This document shows, one piece after another, positions 32,690-45,156 of a stretch of 64,000 nucleotides of DNA (position 1 is the first letter of the stretch; every line of letters begins with the position of its first letter). Origin of the DNA: Serripes groenlandicus (lineage: Eukaryota > Mollusca > Bivalvia > Cardiida > Cardiidae); the NCBI GenBank assembly GCA_031761405.1, contig JASEVX010000320.1, positions 90,001 through 154,000 on the forward strand. The letters run 5' to 3'. A model generated the notes under the pieces. That model was given only the letters and a program-made list of their open reading frames with translations. It made no database searches and was not told the origin of the DNA. Position numbers and translations under genes: made by a program.

Positions 32690-34572
32690 GTTCAGATGTA
32701 AATGAAGCAATTCAAATCTTTATTAATGTATACATGGTATCAGCAAATCTAATGAAAGTAAATGCTGGAACACAAACTAAGATTATGCATAACGAGCCCT
32801 GGTGGGACAATAACTGTTACCTTGCCAAAGTGAAAAAATATTCATTTTTACGAAAATTTCGTTTAACCAACGATAATTGAAGCCAAAGCTAACTTTAAAC
32901 GCATATGCAAATCTAAAAAAGATTATTTTAATCGAAATAAACGTCAATAACTAGTTAATAGCAGAAACTGTCCAACTGAATTTTGGAAGGTCTTAAAACG
33001 TATTAATTCTAAGATAACACATAAGGAAGTAATAAATAAAACCAATTATGAAACCTGTCTACTTTACCAAAAGGATCAACCGAAGTTGAAAGATATCCAT
33101 TGGGAATATATGCAGGCTCAGAAGAAAATGATTCACTATTAAATCAGCCGATCTCAATCGACGAAATTAATAAAAGTATTACAAAATTACAAAATGGAAA
33201 ATCTACCCGTAAAGAAGGTATTTCTTAGGAATTCTATAAATACACATACGATTTAATAGCACCATATCTAGTTTTATTATTTAATGAAATGTTATACTAA
33301 GGGCATTTTCCGGAATCATGGAGCGAAAGTGTCATAGTACCTGTATATACACCTGGGGCTAAAGATAACCCTAACAATTACAGAGGGATATCTCTTGTAC
33401 ATGTAATGTATAAAATATTTTCAAATATTGTTAATGATAGGATATATAATTCGGCAGACACATTTAATTTAATTGATGAAAGTCAAGCGGGATTTCGACA
33501 ATGTTATTCTGTAACTGATAATTTATTTACTTTATAAAGTATCATACAGAAATATATTTGCAAACCTGGTAGTCGTTTTTATGTTTTATACGTATGTATG
33601 TGAATATTAGTAAACATTTGATTCGTTAGTGCATGACAAATTATTCAGAACTTTATTTAAAAGGGGACTTCAGGATTTCCTGAATGTTTAGGTGTTAATT
33701 CCACAATAAATTCCTGCATGATTTTATCAGAATGTAGATGACTACCTTTATGTGTAATATATAAAACAAAAGTAATACAATATTGGCGTAAACTTTTACA
33801 CATGCCTAATATTCGATAGCCAAAGCAATGTTATGTTATGCTAAAAGCACATGTTGAAATTGGAAGAGTCAATTAGGCAACGAAGGTTAAAAACCAACTT
33901 TACACGTCTGGTTTTGGATACGCTGGTTCTCTCAAGATGTTGGAAATGTTGAGCATTTTATAACTCTTTTTAAACAAAGAGTAGCTGATTGTTCCTTTCA
34001 ATATTTACAAGAAAATATAAATAGCTCATCACGTTGGGATTTCAAACATCTTCATTCTTTGTTTAATCCAGAGAGATATCTGTTGGTTGATATGTCTCCG
34101 TATTTAAGAAAGGCGTTTGAAAAATCCTATGCTCCAGTCATTAATTTAACATAGAATTAGGAAGACATTTTGATATGGAAGGGGAGAATCGCATTTGTAA
34201 TAATTGTTTAACTCATAAAGACATTTTAACAGTTGAAAATGAATACCATGCATTTTTTTCAATGTGACCAATGGCTTGCAGAAAGGCAGAGCTGATTGTA
34301 TGCATGTTATAGCAGTCGAGTTGATATGAGAAGTTTTAACAACCTGATGAAAGTAAAGTTATTATAAAGAAGATCGAAAACCATATTTCAGTTATAATTG
34401 CGCTAAAAGATTCATCCATCCGATAACAAAAGTCATTGCTCGATTAATATTGTAAATAGGTATATATATTAAAACTCAACTCTATGTGAATTGTATATCT
34501 GTATATTTGCTGTATTTTGGGCCGGTGGCCTCTATATACAAATCAATTATTGTATTGTATTGTATTGTATTT
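32690..34572 (+). mobile_element. Degraded LINE with internal deletion
   Basis: Broken frames show NEPWWDNNC (post-endonuclease linker), FWKVLKRIN, NYRGISLVHVMYKIFS and DESQAGFRQ (RT start) up to about 33540. After about 33690 the text jumps to the region 3' of the RT. Near 34040-34300 FKHLHSLFNPERYLL and a CNNC ... ENEYHAFF zinc-motif remnant appear. The element ends in a tandem tail of TTGTA units at 34545-34572. Many stops are present. Confidence 0.7.
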
Positions 34573-34834
34573 ACATTAAGTGTTTTCCTGCGATTAGTGT
34601 AAAGGAAATCTTCACATCCACTTGTAATATATAGGTAATAATCTATCTTTGAGTTATATTTCAGTTACCTTCCTGAGAAATTATGACTCATATTCATATT
34701 ACATGTTTATCTATGTGTTGAAATAACTAGATTGGTTACCTCTCCTGGTTTATAGCTATCGCATATATTTGTCACAATACTCTAAATAAATTCCTTCTTT
34801 ATTTCAATTTGAATAAACCATTGTAAAGCTAACC

Positions 34835-34978
34835 CCGCACCCAACCCAGAGCCATGGAGGAAAGCTATTGCTACCATTGTTAAATGTCTTCGGTATGACC
34901 CGGCCGGAGATTGAACCCAAAACCTCCCGCACCTGAAAAGCGGACGCTCTATCACTGCACCACCTAAGCGGTTTTTTT
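34835..34978 (-). mobile_element. tRNA-derived SINE head, reverse
   Basis: GGAGATTGAACCCAAAACCT and GCGGACGCTCTATCACTGCA are the reverse complements of B-box-like and A-box-like tRNA sequence. Confidence 0.65.
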
Positions 34979-35223
34979 AAAAATCATAACAAGTCCAACT
35001 ATTTCATATAATGTGATATCTGCTCTACATTACAATGGTACTTTCCTCAATTGGAAATGTTAATGGGTTTGAGACAGGTTAAGTAAAATATCTTTCTGAA
35101 ATTTTGATGAAGCTGCCCCGTTTAGTTTAATTTCGATTGAGATAAAACATAAGCACCAATGTCTTATTGTATTTCAGGGCGACAGAACACTTTATTCTTT
35201 ATAGGATTTACATGCTATTCATT

Positions 35224-35455
35224 TTAACCCTTTCCCTCATATAGACGCTGTCTGACGCCTCTGCAGTAGACGGCGTTTTGAAAACATAGTGACAAAAGAA
35301 GAAACTACTCAAAACGAGCAATTTCTCCTTTTGCAACAATGTTTTCTACTTTTAGTCATAGATTATTCATTCAATTATAGAGATTTTCTATGTTTTGACA
35401 AAATATGATAAAAGTCGTCTGCTGCAGAATCGTCGTATGAGGGAAAGTCAATGTA
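35224..35455. mobile_element. TTAA MITE
   Basis: TTAACCCTTTCCCTCATAT on the left, with GCAACAATGTTTTC, GTCGTCTGCTGCAG and TATGAGGGAAAG on the right, matches the 4024-4234 family. Confidence 0.7.
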
Positions 35456-35564
35456 ACAAACAAAACTATACAAAGGTTCCCAAGGTCTAGTTTATCGGTA
35501 AGTGTGTGAGAAAAATAGTTAACAAGTTTTACCCTTTCCAAAATACAGAATAATGCTAATTCGA

Positions 35565-35695
35565 CAACCCCGAGCGCAAAGGAGGGCAGCAATTACTACC
35601 ATGTTTAGGCTAGGGTATGATTTAGCTGGGGATCGAACCCACGACCTCCCGCAACGAGGCAGATGATATACCACTACACAACCGAGGCAGTCAGA
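35565..35695 (-). mobile_element. tRNA-derived SINE, reverse
   Basis: GGGGATCGAACCCACGACCT (reverse B box), CCACTACACAACCGAGGCAG (reverse A box) and body text GGGCAGCAATTACTACCATG match the family at 385 and 45866. Confidence 0.75.
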
Positions 35696-35855
35696 CAACT
35701 TTTGAAAACATTGTGGCAATTGCACCTTTTGTCACAATATATTCAAAAGAAAATTATACTTTTCTTTATATTAAATAGAAAATTCCATATTCTTTCCTGT
35801 ATGTTTTCAAATTGTTCTGCTGCATAACTGTTGTATGTGGAAAAGGTTTAATTTA
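35696..35855. mobile_element. TTAA MITE remnant
   Basis: AACTTTTGAAAACATTGTGG, TTCTGCTGC and GTATGTGGAAAAGGTTTAA are family landmarks. Confidence 0.5.
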
Positions 35856-36384
35856 ACTCCTTCTATAGCCTTGGTAGCTCTCTGCATAAACAGCTGTTTT
35901 ACTGGCTCTTGATAAGCCTGTGAAAGATTGCACATGACTTTCAGTTAACTGTTGTTGTATGGCATCGTGAAGATCTCGTAGAAATCAATTCCATTCCTAC
36001 AACACACAAAATGTGTATCCTAATAGAATCCACATGGTGTACGTTAAAAAGACCACTAAATATCAAGATTTACAAGTAACTTCGATTCAATTGTACCAAA
36101 TGTCCCGGATTTGAATCCTGTGATGAGCGGATTCCGCCTTTAGGATTTTTACACACAAGCAGCGCGAGTACTGGTTATATAAGTCTCCCGGAAGCAGACA
36201 TAGAATATATTTAATATAATGCTGAAAACTTCTTTAGCAATTGATGTAAAATAAAAAAAGTTAAAACTAAACACATAAATACATTGTTATGACTGTTCTT
36301 CTTCTTCTTCCCTTGCAAATGTTTATGTATGACATATTGTCGTGGGAGTGTTAGTGATAGAGAACCTCAAGATATCCTAGTGAT

Positions 36385-36800
36385 GGTCAAACCTCTCCTT
36401 CTGCTCCTGTAACATCTGGAGTACCTCAGCGTCAGGGAACAGTGCTTGGCCCCTCTTCTTTCTGGTATATATAAATGACCTGCCCGAGCTTGTTAAATCA
36501 CCATTCCGCCCCTTCGCTGATAACTGTCTCCTCTGTAGATACACTAGAAGCCAAAAAGATACAGAATGACTCAAAGAGGACCATGACTCACTACATCAGT
36601 GGGAAAAAGACTGGATCCTGCGCTTCAATGCCTCAGTGCGAGGTTATTCATATTACAAGAAAGAAAAACTCCATCAACAGCAGCTACATTGTCCATGGCC
36701 AGCAGCTTACCACCACCACGGACGGTCGAATGAACATTCAGGCAGACAGTCGATCGGACGCCGGATAATGCCTCCAAGCTTTGCAAACAGAGACAACACA
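36385..36800 (+). pseudogene. CR1/L2-type reverse transcriptase fragment
   Basis: Frames read VTSGVPQ, GTVLGP, then after a shift LFFLVYINDLPELVKSP, RPFADNCLLCRYTRSQKDTE and, further on, WEKDWILRFN and VHGQQL-like text. These match RT motifs from the GxPQG block through the catalytic FADD, where the second Asp is now Asn, to the palm end. It is a short dead fragment with at least two frameshifts. Confidence 0.7.
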
Positions 36801-37379
36801 TACAGTATTGATTACAGAAGACTGGTACGATGCGCCAAAACACGTCTGTGTTTAGGAATGGGTTTACATGTTATGGTATTTGCAATGCATTTATTATCAC
36901 ATATAAGCCGCATCTAGCGATTTGTAGTTTAATTGAATTCCCGAAACGGGACCATATAAGGTTAATTGACAAAAACCTATTTAGACTACATTTAGTTTAT
37001 TTGTTAACAGATAACATCTAGGACTAGATTACATGTTGACGGACGTTGAATCTTAAATTTACGCAATACAACTACATTATAATTTAAGTCCCAAAATCGC
37101 TAGAAGCGCCTCACTTATAAAATAAAAATTGACCTTGCGGTTATAACTCGTGTGTATGTTGAAATTAACTAATTTCCTAGTTGGGTCGACATACTGACAG
37201 ACAGACAAACGGTATGATGGACAAATATATTTTCAAGCGACATATGAGAATATTCAATACAAAATGCGCCCTATTTTACCAACAATTGCCCCAGTAGTTA
37301 TGATACCGTTAGTACCATTCTTTCATGGCATGTATAAACAGAAGGACGCTCTCTCTTTGAACGAATTATGTGATAACAA

Positions 37380-38265
37380 GTTTACATGGTATGATATGTT
37401 TACAGTCTTCCTAACCCTTGACCATATAGACTAAATCTACAGCAGACAACATTAAACTAATTTATAAATATTGAACTGAATTAATGAAAGTACAATTTTG
37501 AAAAGTGATGTAAACATTGTGAAAAAAGACACTTGGTGATTATCATTCATCTGTTAAGGTTATTCAAAATGTGTCTAAAAGGGGCAAAGGTTAAAATAAT
37601 AACTGTAGGCAAATGTTTTTGTTACCTAGATTATAGAAAAAGAAAACTTGATTCATGTTTCAAAGCATTGTTTGAAAAGGAGGAATTGCTCATTGTCAGC
37701 ATATGCTCCGTTTGCAACAAATACTTTCAATATGTACATGTAACTAAGTAGCTATAACGAAAACGGTTCCATCCTTTCCCGCTTACAGTCGCGTTTTGAC
37801 GCATGTGCAGCAGACGACAATGAAATACATCGTGACAAGAGGAGAAAATGCTTATCGTGATCCATTTCCTCTTTTTCCACAGGTTTCAACTATATATTTT
37901 CCCCTAGATGTAAGGCAAAGTTGCTCGTTATCATTCATCTCTTGCATGTTATTCAAAATGTGTCCGGAAGGGGGAAAGAGTAAAAGAATGTTCGTAGTAA
38001 AACGTTTAAATATGATTTTTTTTTATTTGAAACGTGTTTGAAAGCATTGTGTGAAAAGGAGGAATTGATCATTTTTCAATATTCGACTGTCATAATATCA
38101 CAGAAAGGGTTCCGCTTAAGATGTAACCATTTTCCGCTTACAGACGCATGTGCAGCAGACGACAAAACATAGTGAAAAGCGGAGAAATTGCTTATCGTAG
38201 GCAATTTCTACTTTTGCCACAACTCTTTCAATAATTATAATTGTATTACCAGTGATTTCCGTATT
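37380..38265. repeat. Cluster of degraded TTAA MITE copies
   Basis: TGCAGCAGACGACAA-type words near 37805 and 38150, TTTCCCGCTTACAG at about 37775 and 38133, and GAGGAATTGCTCATTG near 37680 show at least two or three overlapping, diverged copies. Confidence 0.45.
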
Positions 38266-38574
38266 TCTCTATATGTATTCTAAGTTGACTGTTGTAGACT
38301 AGTGGGGTCACAGCACGGTCGACGTTAACTTACATTGAGGTCAATCATAGTTCAGAGTGTACTTCACTCGTTGGAACTATTTTCTCTCATTAATGCAAGC
38401 GGAAGGTTTTTCGTTATTCGGTCAAACCAATGAAATCATTGTAAACTAGATGGCAAACCAATCAAAACTCGAATTTCGCGGATGAACACAATTGCGCGAC
38501 TTGGTTGCAGCCGTAAGTCGACTTTTCGAAAAGCATGCTAGGATTGGGATAGGGGGGCGATAAGCAAATTATTC

Positions 38575-39545
38575 ATAATTTCATTTAAAAGGGGACTTCA
38601 GGGGAAAATGTTTGACGTTTTGTTATCAATGTACTCACATCTGAAGTCCAGCTTACGTGTCGTTAATAGAACCTCTAAATCTTTCTCATGCAACATGGAT
38701 ACACGACAAGGGGACGTAAGCAGTCCAATAATTTTCAACTTGTTTATACAAGAGTTATCTACCTTTTTAAATGAAAATTGTCCTGGCATATTTATAACGG
38801 ATGCAATATAACCAATACAATGTTACACATTGTTCGGACACTGTAAATAACCTAGTGTACAACACGACTATCCCCTAGGCGTTTATTGTTTTACGATTCT
38901 CTTTACAGCGTGTGATAAATTATCACGGAACCTTACGGAGATTAACGAATATATTGCTTCCGTGGGCAAATAAGATTATCGATATTTAATGATTTAACTG
39001 GTGATCGAAATACTTGGGTATGGAACTTTCAGTTAATATGAAGAAAACAGAGATTATAGTATTCAGGAAAAGTGGCCCATTGAGATCAAGTGAAAAGTGG
39101 AGATTTGAAGAGTCAAATGTTAAAACTACCCCAGTCTATAAATATATGGGTTTTCTGTTAACTCCAAATCTGTCCAGGTCAGCTGCGAAATGCAAACTTG
39201 TCGCGCAAGCAATACATGCAATTTACCCTATTAAATCATATCAACGTAATTTTAGACATATCCCATATACTGAATATTTTTGTTTGATACAATGATTACA
39301 CCAATCCTTACTTATGGGTCAGAAATTCAGGGACCTGATTATACAGATATCATAGAATATGTTCATTTGCAATATTGTCGTGAATTCTTTCGTGTTAATT
39401 CCACAATAAATCCTGCATGATTTAAACAAAATGTGGCAGACTACCTTTATGTGTAATATATAAAACAAAAGTAATGAAATATTGGTGTAAACTTTTACAC
39501 GTGCCTTATTATCGATATCCAAAGCAATGCTATTTTATGCTAACA
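38575..39545 (+). pseudogene. Degraded LINE reverse transcriptase
   Basis: The frame at 38608-38811 reads MFDVLLSMYSHLKSS, TRQGDVSSPIIFNLFI (the RT block before the catalytic pair), and the frame at 39014-39295 reads MELSVNMKKTEIIVF and YKYMGFLLT (after the catalytic pair). The FADD block between them is lost. The tail 39390-39545 (CGTGTTAATTCCACAATAAA, CCTTTATGTGTAATATATAA) is nearly identical to 33695-33845, so this is the same family as the element at 32690. Confidence 0.7.
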
Positions 39546-39645
39546 TTTTTTAGGATTTTCTTTTTATTATGACTATTATGACTATTATGACTAACAATTT
39601 TGATGTGTCGTATTTTTTCGAAAATATTGATTTTTTGAAGAAAAA

Positions 39646-39725
39646 CAAATAGTAGCGTTTGAAAGTCGGGATAACGGGGTTTCCTATTGGAATAATAAAA
39701 CATCCGGTAGTGCCCGCGCAACAAT
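39646..39725. repeat. Short dispersed repeat, copy 1
   Basis: AGCGTTTGAAAGTCGGGATA, ACGGGGTTTCCTATTGGAAT and CATCCGGTAGTGC recur at 41001-41066. Confidence 0.65.
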
Positions 39726-39845
39726 AAAAACACCGGTTTTGTGTTTATATTGGTATTCTTGATAACACGATATTCGTAGAATCTACTATACTCGCGCCGT
39801 TTGTGTGGAAAAATCCCAAAGGCAGAACCCGCTCATCACGAGATT

Positions 39846-40000
39846 CTAAAATCAAAGCACTGAAAGTGCTGCGGCCTGGGGGTCTGCATGAAGGTTGGAG
39901 AAGTAGGGATAATGTGAAAGGAAATAACAAAATCAGATTATGTTCATGTATTTATTGTTAATAAGTTGAAAGATAATATCAAAAATAGATAATATTATGA
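39846..40000 (+). repeat. Dispersed repeat, copy 2 of 3
   Basis: ATCAAAGCACTGAAAGTGCT, GGTTGGAGAAGTAGGGATA and GTGAAAGGAAATAAC match 14965-15110 and 58295-58420. Confidence 0.6.
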
Positions 40001-40014
40001 TACTGGTAATTGGA

Positions 40015-40056
40015 AAACAAGAAGACCTTGTTGGCCCTATATCGCTCACAAGTATA
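40015..40056 (-). repeat. Helitron-like terminal hairpin, reverse
   Basis: AACAAGAAGACCTTGTTGGC followed by CCTATATCGCTCAC is the reverse complement of the 12930 end, with changes in the stem. Confidence 0.4.
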
Positions 40057-40059
40057 CAC

Positions 40060-41000
40060 ATTTAAGACATATAGAATCACAGAAATATTTGACAGTAGGC
40101 TTAGGCAGAAACAATTTGAAGTTTAAGCCTTATTATATTGAGAAAAATGTCATGTTAAATCAACTTCCATCAAGTAGTTTCTGTGTGTTTTGCAAATTGC
40201 ACCCACTCGAGCAAACTTGGTGGAGGTTCAGAGAGGTTCAGTCAAGGCAAATTTCAGAGACATTATTTTGAAATCCAGCTGGCCAGTAGTTTCTGACAAA
40301 AATAATTTAATATTTTGTTTGTTTGTTGTGCACTGAATGTAATTATGTGAACAACTGTAAGAGTGGGGCCATGCCAGGAATATCCATGCCAAGTTTTATC
40401 AACTTACAGCCAGTGGTATTTTAATATAGCTACGGATACTGAGAGAGTCCAATATATCATCTAGAGGCTTTGGCTCAGATGATAAAAAAAACTTACGTTA
40501 CAGGATAACAAAAACACATAATTTCTTTTTTAAGGATGACCATAGTTGTGGTCGAGTTTAGCGTTGTATTGGGTAAACAAGAAAATATGTATGCAATTGG
40601 ATCCAGCAACTAGCATAATGAACACATTAAAAGACATACACTATTACTTACAACTAGTTACAGAACAAGGTGAATGAATGAAAAATAAGAAGTTTCATAA
40701 AGAGCAATATACTGCACTCCATAAGCATATGTTACTCCTACACATTGAAAGCATTAGTTCATCATGTATCATTCATGGATTGATTGGGTCCACTTTTACA
40801 TACAGAGTGAACCCTTAGTAGACCATTTTATTAGCGTCCTGGTAACATGTGTATTTATGGAGCACAATGATATGTAGCATTTGTGTAAAAAAAATGCACC
40901 ATGGTCAACTAGTCAACATAACAATGCCCAAAGTACATGAGTAACAAACAGAATGACAAGGTTTCATGCTGATTAAAAAGAAAACGAAGAAAAAAAATAG
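40060..41000. other. Nothing recognised
   Basis: AT-rich sequence that may be the body of the reversed Helitron-like element. No gene is supported. Confidence 0.35.
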
Positions 41001-41066
41001 GAGCGTTTGAAAGTCGAGATAACGGGGTTTCCTATTGGAATCATCCGGTAGTGCGCGCGCAACCAT
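41001..41066. repeat. Short dispersed repeat, copy 2
   Basis: AGCGTTTGAAAGTCGAGATA and CATCCGGTAGTGCGCGCGCA match 39646-39725, but a short AATAAAA stretch in copy 1 is missing here. Confidence 0.65.
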
Positions 41067-41069
41067 TGA

Positions 41070-42305
41070 CATTTTTCGTTTTCTAGTCATTTGTTTTTAA
41101 AATCCATATTTATGTTCACTTAATAGTTTTATTCTTACAAAAAGGAAAATACAAAAGTACTTAAAGGGTTAAAAATGTTTTATGTATATTTTTTAGTATT
41201 TTACGAATTTTATAAATAGACGACAACAATAAAGATCCATATATATATCGTTAATTGCCCTGTTTCGTTGAGGGACCCAAATCGGTGACCTTTTTATTTT
41301 ACATGTTATCTTCAATTTGAAGAGTTTTTGGCACGATTGGATATGGTTGAAATACATGAATGCAGAGTATTTTAAATAACCTAGTAAAAATAAGTCTCCT
41401 TTTGAAATTTCATTTGTTTTTTTACTGGATGCTGCACTTCGTGTCTTTTGTAATAGAATAATGCTATTTTGATTGGTCACAAACCTTTAATCATGTATAG
41501 GGTTAACTCTTAAGTGCACAACCATCTTATCTTTAAATGTTGTACAACATTAACAATTCGAAAGTTGAAGAATGATAAAAAAAAATATATAAAACAAAAA
41601 CATATTTCATTTGTTTTTACTCACGCCCAAATTGAGATATATTGACACATGTATCTGAGAGCAGGAAAGGGTTTTCCTCTCTGTCAAGTAAGGTGGTTAC
41701 ATGTATATGGCTGAGTCCTGAGAAAGTAAGTTAAATATTTTACAGTTTGGGCTTTTAATTTACTTATATTTTCCAATGTAAAATATTGCACATGATTATT
41801 GATTTGTGCATTAACCATAAATAACTAAAAAACCAGGGTGCACTGATTCTGATCCTATTTTCATATTTTGATTATTGGTTATACAAATGGCTGCTTTCAT
41901 TGTCAAACACTACAATATAATGTAAAAACAAATTATGTGAATTTATGTGAATTGAAGGCAAAACAATTGAATTAAATGTAAATTAGCTGTATTTTTATGT
42001 GTTAGCTACATTGACTGCAATATATAGATAAAAGTTTCACCGATATGTATGGTAGGAGTTACAGTTGGCTGTACAATTTCATTTTTCATAAATATTTTCG
42101 TCAATAGGTAGCACCAACAGATATATTCGATAGGTAATGCTGAAGAATGTCAGTAATGAACTTTCAAATCAGGATCCGAAATTTGTCTCTATCCGGATAC
42201 ACATCAAGATCTATTATGGGGTAGCATATCGGTTTTGCTTTCCCCTAATTATGCGGAAATTTTGAATTTCAGTACAGTGACTTCAAATGGAATTCGCCGG
42301 GATGC
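41070..42305. other. AT-rich spacer
   Basis: No gene, RNA or repeat is recognised. Confidence 0.4.
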
Positions 42306-42310
42306 TCTAC

Positions 42311-43545
42311 CTTAAAGCCTAGTTCTCTCTGTTCCGGTTCAGGTCCCGGTATCTCCCGGTGAAGACTAGCAGGTATACCGGGACATTTGTGCCCAAACAA
42401 TCAATTGCATTCTCATATTCCCGTCGCTGTCCCGGAGTGATCCCGGTTTAGAAGCCGGATTCCCCCCCCCCCCCCCCCCGTTTGATCCCGGATTACCCCG
42501 GTTTGGCACGGTGTATTTACGGTGTCGCGCCGGCGTGTTTATCGGTCCATCCCGGTGTGACCCAGGTCGTGTCCCGGTGCTAGCCAATGAGACCACGATC
42601 GTGTTAAGGCCCGGTATAACCCCGGTCGTGTGCCGGTGGTGTCACGGTGACACCCGGTGTCCCCGGTGGTAGACAAGCGCAGATCAGCATCAGTTTTCTA
42701 TCGTCTGTCGAAGAAGAAGCATCTATCTGATAAGTGGCAACATCGCCAGAAATGCCTAGAAACAAGAACCCTCCAACACTGTCTTTCTTTGATGTCGCCT
42801 AGTGTGTCATCTGTTATGTAACTGAACTCTTGCCATCACTATGGTGCAAGCTGTCTGCCGATGGACCAACTGTAGCTGACAGTTCACCAACTCGAGTATG
42901 TTGCTGCTTGTCTGGATTATATCGTCTTGCTCTAAAATTACACCGATGGGGAACCTAATTGTACACGATACCGGGGCTAACCGTAACTACACCCTGTCTG
43001 ACCGTAACATCGCCGTCTGTTACCGTCGTGGAAACCTGGATAATCTGGCATAAACCGGGTCAGTCCGTAATGAAACGGGGGTTTACCAGCCTCAACAGGC
43101 GAAATGCCGGCATACGCCGTTGGTTACCGTCTGATAATCGGAGCAAAACGGGGCTTTACCGGCTTACGCCGGAGCTATGTCGGGTTAACTCCGGGGTTCA
43201 CCGTATGTCTACCGTGAGTGGAGTATTCCCGACTACCCCTGATTACTACGGACTATCACGGAAAAGCCACGGTAGAGACCCGGTCCTGCGCCGGTATATA
43301 CCGGCGTTGTACCGGATAACGCCGGTTCTTGATATTTCTCCCGGAGACTCCCGGTTGTGTTGAACATTTTAAAACATCCGGGACGGTCTGCCGGATCGCG
43401 CCGGATGAACACGGTTCATCACGGATCATCCCGATTTGCTACGGTGCCACCACGGTTGTCTTCCCGGTTTGACACGGTTTCTCCCGGACCACCATCCGAG
43501 AGGTACCGGGGCGCCAATCCGGGACAGTGAGACCTAGGCTTTAAG
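42311..43545. mobile_element. TTAA-bounded inverted-repeat element filled with CCGG-rich sequence
   Basis: The left end CTTAAAGCCTAGTTCTCTCT (42311) matches the reverse complement of the right end (43521-43545) at 22 of 25 positions, and TTAA lies at both edges (42312-42315, 43541-43544). Between them, words such as CCCGGT, ACCGG and CACGGT recur every 10-14 bases at high density. A less GC-rich core lies at about 42670-42960. A run of 18 C lies near 42462-42479. No frame has a recognisable domain. TTAA use suggests a piggyBac- or Kolobok-type non-autonomous element. Confidence 0.6.
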
Positions 43546-43860
43546 ATTTGGCTCGCCGGAGCTATACCGGTGCACAAATTTAGCCATTTTCGGGAGATCG
43601 GTACTATTACGGTAGCGCAACGGTATAACATCGCTTAAAACGGTAGTACATCGTCAGGACTTCGTCAAAACATCGCTGAAAAGATTAGCAACGGAGGGCG
43701 AAGGTATACATTTTTGAACATGCTCAAACATTTCTACCGTTGCGCCGCCGGAGCGAGCAACGGACCTACAACGACAGTGCTCCGATATGGCTTCGTGAAT
43801 GTCGGTAGAGCACCGGTAGCGCCCCGTAATATATCGGCGGACGCTCTAACCACTACAGTG
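43546..43860. repeat. GC-rich continuation
   Basis: CGGTAG, CCGGAGC and CGCAACGG words continue beyond the inverted repeat. The end (GCGGACGCTCTAACCACTAC) resembles a reversed tRNA A box, so a reversed SINE head may be attached. Confidence 0.35.
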
Positions 43861-45020
43861 AGTTAAGAAACATATATACATGTATAAGTCAATGCAACTT
43901 CAAAGCCGTTTACCTGGTACGATGTTGCTTTTTTTTCCCATTTGAAAACAACCTATAATAAAATTGTAAAATTCGGATATTCAAGTTTTGAGACAGCCGA
44001 ATGAAAACGTTTATGGAAAAAGGAAAGAATTTCTACAAATGAGCCATTTTTTTTTTTTCCAACGGTGTTTTTAAAAAAAGCCGCCTTCTTCAAAACCGTC
44101 AGCCCTTCTGTATAAGGGAAGGGTTAGAAATCTAAATAAACGATGGAAATAAACTCAAATGATCGATTTATTACCAATTGTAAATCATAGTAGACTCATC
44201 GTAATTGAAATCGAATTTCCATGTTCACCCTTTTCTTCAAACAACAAATCTGCACGGACAATTCTCCGTGTGTCAAAATTAGTCGGCTACAGATGCGTTA
44301 AATGCATGTATTTGCCCGAATTTAATTTTTTAGTGTGCATGTTTCAACGTATATTACGAATAGGTCGATTATTGTCACCGACAACTAAATATTACTACAT
44401 TGGCTTATAATACCTTGGGCGTCGAAACATGAATTGATTTTATTTGTATTAAAAAAATTGATATTGGAAAATGTACATTAGTCTAATTTTTATACAATAG
44501 TTGAATTTAGCGAATTTGAAATAGTCAAAGGAAATAAACCTGCTTACATTTGTACATATACCCGAATATAGGGATGCATTTATTAATATTACAGGACTGT
44601 GATATTTGACAGTACATGTTTGGACGTAATGATGAATTAGAACTGCTACACGACTGATATTTTAAGGATTAAATATTCGCGTTAACAAGGACATTTAGAC
44701 TTAAACTCATGTAGTCATTGATAAAATTAATGTCTTTAATCGTATGTGGACATAAGTGTTGAAACCGGTTCTACATAATTAATATTTCTGTCAAAAATAG
44801 GATATATTTTTATGGCAGTTCAGATGAAAGTCATCGAATAGGAGAATGTGTTATAACTTAAAACGTCTTTATTCAAAATGAATGAAAAAGTGTACCATTC
44901 AATTATACACAATTAGAAAATGAATCATACTCAAAATGCGTTAATCAAAATTTATGTATTTAATTGAATATGAACTTAATATATACCGAGAGATGAAGCC
45001 GAGTTGACATACGGATACAA
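43861..45020. other. AT-rich spacer before the SPEC3-like gene
   Basis: A degraded TTAA MITE end (AAGGGAAGGGTTAG near 44115) is the only hint of structure. Confidence 0.35.
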
Positions 45021-45156
45021 CATGAGTGAGAGACTGACCCCTGTCCCGACACTTTCGCCGCCTAGGAGTGACCATGTACAACATATCACCGACAGGTCAA
45101 TGGTTCAGCTGTAGTCCGGAGCCACTGACCGAAACACCGTGCCAAGGCGACCGAGT

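Noticed and set aside
42959..43363. 134-codon frame in the CCGG-rich element
   Set aside because: It has no domain, lies inside an inverted-repeat element, and its composition follows the CCGGT words.
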